In this document: one piece after another, positions 23,644-34,600 of the stretch | Position numbering within the stretch: position 1 is the first letter of the stretch | Layout: each line of letters opens with the position of its first letter | NCBI GenBank assembly: GCA_029204225.1 | Contig: CM055095.1 | Coordinates: forward strand, 41,225,719-41,289,718 | Length of the DNA stretch: 64,000 nucleotides | Origin: Diphasiastrum complanatum | Lineage: Eukaryota; Streptophyta; Lycopodiopsida; Lycopodiales; Lycopodiaceae | Reading direction: 5' to 3' | Program-made: the position numbers and the translations under genes | Notes under the pieces: model-generated | The model's input: only the letters and a program-made list of their open reading frames with translations | Told to the model about the DNA's origin: nothing | Database searches by the model: none

Positions 23644-25606
23644 TCCTCCTCATAGTTAGTTGGGAATTCCGTCCCCTCTTTTAGTGAATTCTCCTCATCC
23701 CATCCCTCCTCCCTCACCCGTCTCCTCCTCTCAACTGCTCTTCTTTGGTGTCGTGCAGAGCGGGCCTCGACATCCATATGTTTGTGCAGCTCTCTCGTCG
23801 ACATTGAACTGTCTCTAGGGTGCTCGTGGAATGATGGTGTTCGTGTCGCGAGCATGCAAGAGTCAGGGTTCACCTGCAACCATGGCAGATATCGAGTCAC
23901 CATACAAGTTTTATTGCAGAGCCTATAAAATACCAGAAAACTAGCAATGACGAGAAGCATATGTAAGCGAGAAGCATATGTAAGGCAAGCAAGGGTGGGG
24001 CAAACAAACCTCCAACATGCCTCTGTCTCTGCAGTATCGTGGCAGCATCCATGCATTGCTGGACACATAGACCAGTCGTCTGCACTGCTTAATCGATAGC
24101 CGGTTCCTCTTCTTCGTGTGCTGCATGGACCGGCTGCTCCAGTTTCGCTCACAAGCGGAAGCTCAACAATCCTGCGACAACACTCTCTTTGCCAAGCACT
24201 GGTGCTCTAATGTGGAGCGGCCATAACAACCCCCCCATGGCACTGGACAAAGATGGTCCTCCCTCCGCTGGCACTGACCATGGCCGAAGACCCCGATCCT
24301 TTCCACGAGTCAAAGTCCATACAAGCAAGGTCGTATGGGCATGAACCATAAAAACAATCTGAAGATAAAAAATGAAAATTGCAATGTAATACCTGACCCT
24401 GCATAGACTTGATTTGTGTACTCCAGCAATCCTTTGTGGAGCTCCAAGTCGTCTGCTCGTCTCGTGGTGCGCCACAAGGGGTACAACATGTGAGCTACCG
24501 CGTGGATGGGCCTGTGGAAATAGTCCCACCTCTGCTGCCAAATGTCTAGCAGCTCTTGCCTTCTGCAAGTCCCAACAACATAAGATACATTACAATCATT
24601 AGTCGTTTCTCATGCGAATTTACAAGATGAAATGGAAACACAGCACAGACAGGGGAAAGGAATTGTACCTGGCCTCGTCCAAGAGGGATCGGTCAGCACC
24701 TCTCCAATGTCGTCCATGAACTCGTATATGAGACCGAGAGTGCACCCCTCTCGGTCTACTAGGTGTAGCACGCAAAAAATAAGCCTCAGCTATGGTCTCT
24801 GAACTCATCGAATACAATGCTGGCCACCATCGTTCGCAAGTGGTCTCGCACAGCCGCCAAACACTCGAGAACCACGAAGTAGTAGCCAAACTGTGTGGGT
24901 GCCGACTTCCTGAGATCCAGGGGCGAAAAGCTGCAAAATAGGGCCAACATGCACTTTTTCCTAGTTTCAGGCGAATTGTAAACTTAAATTCTTTTTTTTT
25001 GTTGATTTTTAAGAAGAAAAAAACAGCAATTCGGAACACAATTCGTTGTTTTTTCAGAGTGATTCGCAAATCGCAATTTGAATCAATGCAAATATGATAT
25101 CTAGTTGCACTAACGAATCTGGAATCTCGATTCGAATCACGATTCGCGAATCGCTGTCCAGAAAATCAGCGATTTGCTGTGAATCTTTTATTTGTTTTTT
25201 TTTTAATTTTAAAAACCACCCAATATGGATATCAGTAGATAGAGGAAAATTAGAAGATTGCAGATAGACAGTTTTCCAGTGGATTTTGGTCTGCCACAAG
25301 CAGTTAGGTTTCTTCTTGATTTGTTGGATAAACCTGGGTGACGAAAATTTCAGATATGCTATGGAACGGACATTTAGCACCAAACCTTATTTAAACGCAT
25401 TGAAATGCACACTGAACCATGCCAAACCCTACTAAGCCTTACCGAAAAACCCTAAATTGTTTAGCTGGCTATCTACTGTCTATCAAGGTCATAACGAGTA
25501 AGAAACCATACTGAATCATACTGAACCATATTGAATCGTACTGAAACATACTGAATCATGGCTGAAACAACCATACTGAAGAGATACGACACATGTTCCC
25601 TCTCTG

Positions 25607-25682
<76 letters not shown>

Positions 25683-28600
25683 ATGACAAGAAATGGAATT
25701 GAAATCACAAGGAACCATATTGAATCATATTGAACCATACCATAGTTGCATCGCGATTCCCGAATCGCGATTCAGAATCGCGATCAAAATCGCGATTCCG
25801 ATTCGCGATTCGGGATTTTCCCAGAATCGTGTAGAATCGATTTTTTTTTTTTTTTTTTTGAAATTTTTTTAGGCAATATGGGTATTAGATGAAAGCTCTG
25901 ATCGAGGGGATTATGATTGTGTAGTTTGTCGACTGTTTCGGGTGCGAAACACCAAAAAGTGTGTTTTCACTCGGGGAGTTGGAAGGCCAAATCATGAAGA
26001 GGCCTTACCGTCGGGACCGGGTTCTACCAGCAGCCCCCGGACCCCGCCGTTGGGGGGCGTTGCCCCCCAAACCCCCCACCAGGGGGATACCGCCCCCCGA
26101 ACCCCCCGTTTCCCGGGGGGCTACTGTACCCCGAACCCCCTAGAGCTTCTTGCTATATAGACATTGTAGATAAAAATGCCACCGCCCCCCTGTAGATAAA
26201 AATGGGGTCCAAATGCGTGCCGAGAAGGGCCCAATATTTATGCCCCCAACTGTATGTACATTGCACTCACATCTCCAGTGAAGCAATTGCAAAAGTGATC
26301 ATCGTCCATACAGTTGATAGTCCAAATTGTAGCATTAACATTTATTGAAAACCAGAGCAAATGACAACCAAATAGCTACTGAAAATAAGATCTGTTTGTG
26401 CCTCATCTACTGCACTTATGAGAGGCAAAACGCTGGTTTGACCATTGATCCCCTAAAAAAATTTCAGCAATAAGCTATTTTGCCAAAAAAAAAAAATTAT
26501 TATTTTTTTTTTTTTTGCGATTCTGGGTCGCGAATCGCGACCCGCGAATCGCAGACCCAGCGAATCGAGATTCGCTGCAACTATGAACCATACTGAATCG
26601 TACTGAACCATATTGAATCATATTGAACCATACTGAACCATACCGAATCGTACTAAACCATACTGAATCACGGCTGAAACCAGAATGAAGATATACGACA
26701 CAACTTCTGGTTTTGATCAAGTTTTGTCTGTACAAATGTGTCTCTTTTTAGTTGTTTTTTTATATCATCCTATCTGAGTGCAATGAATGCCAATTTGTAG
26801 ATACTTTCTGGACTCCTGTATAGGTCTATGCAGCTTTAGACACGACAACCGTCATAGTGCATAACTGATAGCCACAATCTGCAATCTCTTTCAAGCATTA
26901 TATATTGAGCAATGGCTTGCCTGTATCGTTTTACACAGTCTCTGTTGGTGTTCAGTGCAGGTGATCTCAGGTCTTCAGAACTTCAATGCCAACAATGTTG
27001 CTGACATTGTCCTCGCTGCTTACAAAGTAAGTTGCAAGCTACAGCCATCGAGAGTTTTTGCAATGCTACTTATATTCTGCTGTGCCTGCTACTTTGTTAG
27101 CTACATGAACTCACTCCGATATTTGAACGTAGGAGCCCCTTCTACATCACATGGCCATAGATTGAAGGGCTACTCCACTAACAACACAGCTGCTTCTATA
27201 TAAGAATAGTTTCTTAGCTGTCAATGTTTGTTTGAATTTATATTATGTTCTAGTTATACAGTGTCAATTCAATTTAAGAATGGTATGCTTTTCTTGTAAC
27301 CAGTGAGCATCAATGTCTACACCGGCCCAGTTCATCAAAGGGATCATAATTCAACCAGAATTTCTTAATTCTCTGGCTTTGAAAAGACATCGAATTGTTT
27401 GTATCTATGGCTCTTATAGTTATTGACTCACATTATAAGCATTTGTCTTTTGGCAGGGTGGTGCAACTCATGTTGACATAGCATGTGACCCCGAACTTGT
27501 AAGGATGGCAGTCCACCTAACACCATTGCCAGTAAGACCTTTCTAACAACTCGTTGTGATTATACTTCTCTTTGACAGGAGTTAGCAATTTTTAAGGTTT
27601 GATATTTTCAAAGGCTTACTTCTCAATACTTTCATAAGGTATCCCATTTGTAGCAACACTTAATCTCTTCCAGTTGAGGACATACATGATACAACTGCAG
27701 TGCATTATGTCTCCGTGCAGCCAGATATACTTCACTTACAGCACATTTTGTTACCTATTAGATGAATTGCATTCGATAAGCAGCCAGATCTTTATGGATA
27801 AGCTTTTTATAGCTATTCCTCACCCAGGATAACTAGGTGGCATTTGGGTTTTTTCTATTCTTGGAACCTTGGCTTGAAATAATCATTGCTGGTTCATTCA
27901 AAGTTTTATGCCAACATTCAGCTACAGCAATCTATATTGCGATTACTTTAGTTTGTTCATCTGTAGCAGTCCTCTATCTTTGCCAACTTGTCGTTTTCCT
28001 TCATAAGTATTTTCCCTATGCTTAATGTTTGCTGGTTTTTTCAGTTACTGCAATCTTGTTGCATCAAGTGCTCCTGGCAATGTTAGCCTTTATGGTATTC
28101 TATAAGGCTAAGAACTGCCATTTTCCTGGCACATGGATCAATCAACATCTGTACAAGATTGTTTATGTGTAAATGCAGGCGGTGCAAAAATATAGTATGA
28201 TGCTGTTACACCTGAATTTATTTTTTCCATAAATGTCTTGTGGATGGACAAGATTTGATATGTGTTACCTAATTCAACAGGTTAGAATAAGGTGGTTGCT
28301 CTCTATAATAAGTTGATCCAGTTTCTGATACGAGAGTCTTGTGCAACACGGCTTACTTAGTTGTATTCCTTTTTTTATATCTAGGTATGTGTTTCCTCAG
28401 TTGAGCCAGAATCGTTTCTTGCAGCTGTTGAAGCAGGTGCTCACATGGTAGGTTTTCAAATTAAGATTATGTTAGCATGTAAAGTTTCTCTTTGATGCTT
28501 ATTCGGGAATGTCAATCCTTTCTCTCTGGTCTCCTGTCTCGTGTTTCAGTGAACCATCTCAATATGCAATAAAAACCTGTTTCTCCTTGTGTAGATGTAC

Positions 28601-31600
28601 TTTATAGATATCTCAAGAGACTTGTCCTTTCAATTGAGAAAAGAAACTCCTAACTGTAGCTTTTCATATTTGCTAAGATTCGGGTCCAATTAAAACGTTT
28701 TTGCTGACATAAAACTGAGACTCATTTACTTTTATGGATAATTGTCAACTCTATGACCTTTGCTCTCAAAGATAGAGCTTCTCCATTCATAGGATCGGTT
28801 TTGAAAATGAAGTTTTATTGGACGTTTTCCATCTTTTTTGTTCTCCAGATTGAGATTGGAAATTATGACTCATTCTACAAAAGTGGTCGTCTCTTCTCGG
28901 CTTCAGAGGTAAGGCTATTATTTCTACTTGCTTACTGTTTTGATCGAACCTAGGATGTGGTGGCACGGTGGTACTAAATGAATCACAATTGATTTAAATT
29001 CAGAGTAGCTGCTTGAAATATTATTGTAAACCGTCTTCATCTTTTTGTCAAACAATATAGGCCTGTGAAAGTGATACTTTCTTCCACCAGCTACCATCCT
29101 GAATAGCAGTTATAGGAGCTTCAATGTGAGCAAGCTAACCCATGATATTCCATCTATTGCATCTCTTAACATATGTAGAAATGCTTTATCATGTGTTTTT
29201 CGTAAGCATGTGATCACTAAGGTAACATGTTTCTCTATATCACAACTATTTTATGGTTTGATGACTTAGAAGCAACATTCTAGCATGCCATGTATTTTCT
29301 GATGCCGATCAGACAGTTTGATGAGATGAGTTTTGGAACTTTTCCATGGTGATTGTGATGTAGTATTTTGGAAATTTAGATTTTCACATTCTCCTGCTCC
29401 TCTGTATCAATAGGTGAAAGTTCCTTGGGCTAGTTTTATGGCCCTCATGGTCATACTTTGCTCCTTTAGTTATAGCTGAAACTTCCGTAGAAAGACATTT
29501 TGTCAATCCCTCTTCTTTCGTGGATACTGCATATATCACTTGTTTGCTCATGTTGATTTTTTTTATCCCAGAAAGCAACCTGTAAATAGTTTTTTTAGTT
29601 CTTTAAAAAGAAACCAGTATTTCATCTTCTTACTTGAACCTTTCTTCCCAGATTTGATTCTTGCCCTCACCGAGGGGGCCCAAATGACTTTACTGCCTTT
29701 GATATTGAGTAATCTGGAACTTTTTTTCAGTTACTCAATCTGTGATCATCACAAGAAGTATATGCTGTAGATTTTTTATCTCTATTTTGCTTGTGCAACA
29801 TGTATGCATTTGGAGTCTTGATCGTCTTAAGTTCCCATCTATATCTCTCTATTAGTACTTGCTTCTTGGGTTTAAATTTCTTTCTAAGCTTATGCTCTTG
29901 CTGGGCTTCCAAGTTTGAAGTGGATGCAGATACATATTTACCACTTCGACATGTCTCTACACTTTTATCCTTTAAAAAAAATCATAAATTTCTCTGGAGT
30001 CAAAAACAATTTTACTGCCTCCTCAAGAGTGGAAAATATATCTTAGAGCTGCTGTGGCAGTTACTGCTTTGTTGTTGCAGCTTCCAACAGGCTAGCCAGA
30101 TCATGCACCATCAAAATCATTCCATCTTACCTTCAAGTGGCCAGACCAAATAAAACATGTGATATTGCAGGGACTTTGCAACTTTGATCAAGGTTCAAGC
30201 TATCAAATTATCTATATATCTATTAGCTATACTTCAATTCCTTTTGACCAGCCACACAAACTTCTGATCACCGAACCTTGTCTAGGCCCCAAGGAAGTGA
30301 ATCAATCGGCACCAAGAATCATGTCATAGAGCTCTATAAGAATGATATAGAAATCTGTCTGGCCAACAAAACCACCAATCTGAAATGGACATGCTGGACA
30401 ATCTGAGTAATGAAAAAGGAATGTGCACTAGCAATCTCAACACACAATGTCCAAGAAGCATCCACAGGAGTAGCCCGAATTTGAGATGGAACATGATTGC
30501 TAAAAAAAGAATGCATTTTGTGAATATTAACCAAGACTATGAGCTCTCTGCCAATAATGCGAACCCATAGGCAAATGTGAGGAGGACCAGGCTGGCCAAC
30601 CCAAGTAGCATATGTGAGCTACACATGACACTTCACAGAATTAGAAGGGGAAATAATAGTGGGATCAAGAAATTTGTCCAAGATATCGCTATCAAGTTCA
30701 AAGACATCAATATCCTTAGCCTCATGAAAATGTATGGCAGTAGTAGCACTAGGGGGCTGCTGGAAATCTCTAGCCATGTTGTTTGGGCTCTTGCACTCAC
30801 ACAAGCATCTCTTGTGGATCTCGGCAATCTCTGCTAGGCTATGTTCACGGAAGAATGTAGGTCAAGGTGCAAAAAGAGCTCAAGGTTTAGTAGATGGAGG
30901 AGGTGGAGCAGTTGGAGAAACAGATGAAGCAATACAAATGACTGAGCATGAGAAAGGTGGGCATGCAAATGGTCTTGAAGGGGACTTGGCATTTTGCGTG
31001 TAAATTTTTTGGGAGTCGAGTATTTTGCTTGCCATGATTCAACAAAAAGATAGCACATGGCGTGCTACCTTTTTTATGCGACTAGTTGAATATTTATCAT
31101 TTAGAATTGTCGTTTGGTACATAATTAAAAATCCCACAATGGAATACCAAAGTAAGAAAAATTTCAAATGAATATTATTTTTTAGCCTCCAAAGATAGCA
31201 CGCCGGCATGCAACTTGATCCTGCTGCAAAAACAAAATTCTTGTTCCATTTGTCACGCCAGCGTGCTATCTTTGAATGTTGAAAAAAACAAATTTCTAGC
31301 TGATTTATTTTGCACACCGGCGTGCTATGTTTGGAGGCTGAAAAAAATGATTTGAAATAATGTTTTTACTCAAAGTTTAGATCTCAAATGTGTCAAAAAC
31401 AACATTAACATGCTGAAGAGCTAGAAAGCATGTACACATATGCTTAAAAAGTTTGTCAAAGGAAACAGGAGAGAAGTGTTGAAATACGGCTGCAAAACAG
31501 GCACTAGAGGTTGTATATGTTGTCCACAACTGCTGCTGTATGAAATAGGCCTCAAAATGATCTCAAAAGTAGGTGTCAACCTTAGAAACCCGTTCTGACC

Positions 31601-34600
31601 CTTTTGGGCTGGAACGTACAGTACATTCCGGAATGTACTGGGTCGGAACATTTTTTTTTTATTAGCTCTAAATTAAAATCGACTGATATAGTTAAGATGG
31701 CCATCAACTATCAACAAATCAGAAAATCTACACATAAGAGACAGCTGCATCTGATATGTGGTTATCCATACTGGGCTGCTGAGTAATTGAACTACTACAT
31801 CAGATTCATGAGTAATCCATAATTGCCATTTGGGCCTGCTGCGCATAGGCTACATGATTAAAGTGCCACCTGCTAGACATCAGAAATCTGGATGAGCTAC
31901 CTCCACGGCCAGCACTGGGGTGATCAGATTCATGAGTAATCCATAATGGCAAATCGCGATCCTACATGATTAAAGTGCCACCTACTAGATATCAGAAATC
32001 TGGATGAATGACCTCCACGGCGAGCACTGGGGCGATCATAAGGACCAGCTTGATCTGGCAAACAATGAATGAAATTCTTGCAGTTCAAATTGATCCACTA
32101 AAAAATTACGTATTTTAAAAAAGAAATTTCTGGTCAAGTTCTGGAACGGAACGCGTTCCTTTCCAGAATGGGCAACTATGGGCCGTCAACTACCAGTAAA
32201 TGTTGTCCAGTACTGCTTGTAAAACATGCAAGCAATAAAGGCAGAAAAAAGGAGAGTGGAAACAGTTTTCTAATTTCTGGAATGTACCTAGAACCTAAGT
32301 CTTTACCATGGATGGACTAGATTTGGCAATTTTGGTGTTGTAGGAAAAAAGCTTGTTATTTGTGCCTGGAACAATTTTTTATAAAGTGATTGGTGCAAAT
32401 TACTTTCTTATATAGTATTATAGACATAGATTTTTAAGATTTTCATTTCTCTCAAAAACAGACCTGTGCTAGACAATATAGATTTTTTCTATAGGTTCTA
32501 AAACTAATATTAGTACGTCTGACCTGCTTGTAAATATTTGGAATCCTTAAGTTTTTAGTGCTGCAGATAGGGACAGGATATGCTGTCATTCAAGCTTGTG
32601 TATGTTGCAGATTTTGGAGCTTACAAAGAAAACAAGAAGATATCTCCCAAACATTGTTCTTTCTGTCACTGTGCCACACACTCTTTCTCTGGACGAACAG
32701 GTATGATAATATTTACTTGTAGTTCATGGGCTACTTAAATGTTCCCTGATATGTTAAGAGTATTTGTCCCTATATTTGGAACAGCTTGGCCATCTTCTTG
32801 TGGTATATGCCCTGCCATTTCCTAGACTGTAGGACCCTTGTGCTAGTATCAGAAATTTGTTGTTGCTGGAACTTTTCAGAGGAGGTTCTTCAGCAGCTTT
32901 TGCAAGGAGCAAAATTTGTTTACAGATAATGCTAACTTTGATGGTGAGCAGGAGAAAAATTAGGTTGACCGTTGACCTACATGCTTCCTCATCAGAAAAC
33001 TAGACAAATTAGCAGTTTGTGACTACAATCCATACTGCAACTCACATCAAAGCTAGCTAACCGAAGCTTTACCAAAGTGAGGAATTTTGTTATAGAGGTA
33101 TATAAAACAAAGCCAGAAATTGATTCATCACAAAGTGAGCCATAGATCAATCGATTCAAGCTCATAAAAGTCAGATAGTTTTCATTGTTACAGGTTTGTA
33201 TCAGAGACAGCCAGAAAAATGTAAGTGAACGTACCTGGCTTTCCCTATTCCTCAGTCCTCAATGTGTTTGATATCTCCAGGAGTCTCCAAAGCCAGAAAT
33301 TGATTCATCATAAAATGAGCCATACAACAATCGATTTAAACTCATAAAAGTCAGATATTTTTCTTTGATACAGGTTTGTATCAGGGACAACCAGAAAAAT
33401 GTATAAATGTACCTGGCTTTCCCTCTGCTTCAGTCCTCGTTGTGTTTGATACCTCCAGGAGTCTCCAGAGGATGCCCTGCTTTTAGTTTTCCATGCTTCC
33501 TCTCTAGTCACTTCCCATGCTGCACTTCAACTCTATAAAGATGCAATGGGAGAAAGTCAGATTGTCTTCTTTACTTGACCTCTTAGTACTGCTAATGACA
33601 AGTTCGAGTTTTCTTTGACATGCTTATGCTTTGACAAGTTTACATGTGCGACTAATAATATTTACGTATTGATTTGCTATTTGCTTTATAGGTCAAGCTT
33701 GCAGAGGTGTTAGAAGCTGAAGGTGCAGATATCATTCAAACAGAGGGAGGATCTGGTTCAACTCCACTAATGCCAGGAGTTCACGGTCTTATTGAAAAAG
33801 TAATTTTCGTGCAATAATTCTTGTCGGACTATATTTATAACCCATCAATGCGCTGAACTGTACTGTACTAGAAAGCTGAAATTGTGCATCAGCATTGCAT
33901 GTGTCACACCTCCTGAAATAGAGACACCAATATTATGGTATTTCCAGTTATTTTTTGGTCTAAATAGGCCATAGTTGTCTACTTCTATGAAGGATGTTGG
34001 ATGCTGAACTCAATGAGCCGCTTGACAAAATTGAGAATCTGTCTATTGATGCAATGAGAAAAATACTCTTATTCGTTATGATCTTGAGTTACAACATTGA
34101 CTCTAGCTCCTTTGTGGAACAGAGTTCAAGCCACATGCTATCGGAGTTGGATCAAAAGCTTAAGTTTTCTACTCCTACATGAGACCAAAACTTGAAAAGG
34201 ACTGTGGCTTATCTGATATCATTTTTACACCAAATGCCCTAGTTGCAGCACATTATCTATAGGTCTTATTTGTGAATCACTTGAAGATTCAAAAAACAAA
34301 ACATAGCCAGAGCTGCCTAATTTTTGAAGCAGCATAGAATAGGACAAAGTATTTGGGTTAGCACCCTCTTTTCTTCACCAAGTTGGGGCTTATGTCGCTC
34401 TTCTAGCAGTTACTTGGAATACTGTCCCTTTTTTCAGCTACCCAAATTAGAGTTAGTGCCTTCCTTGCAAATAAATTGGCTTTAATGCCCTTTTTCTAGC
34501 AACTGTTGAGGCTAGCATTTTCTTTGTTAAGAACAAAAGGAACTAGGGTTAGCGCTCTCCATCAGGACTGATTTTTCTCCTCTGAAAAAACTCCACTATG

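Larger units (their letters stand above)
25480..26700. repeat. Two further composite minisatellite units, one split by a hAT-like element
   Basis: Unit 2 (25,500-25,605) is followed by (TC)35 at 25,611-25,680. Unit 3 starts at 25,690 (atggaattgaaatcacaagg), is interrupted at 25,740 by element C, and resumes at 26,586 to end with ggctgaaaccagaatgaaga and acgacaca. All three units share the same order of words with 23,440-23,560. Confidence 0.82.

Noticed and set aside
23532-24152. 206-codon minus-strand frame ending in Arg-Glu repeats and Gly
   Set aside because: Its C-terminus is translation of the (TC)n and poly(C) tracts, and the rest is the wrong frame of the hAT transposase.
25942-26160. 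Pro-rich frame of 72 codons
   Set aside because: It is the C-rich interior of element C, with no family resemblance and both ends inside the element.
33968-33978. CATAGTTGTC word as another hAT-like terminus
   Set aside because: No palindromic arm, right end or duplication nearby.
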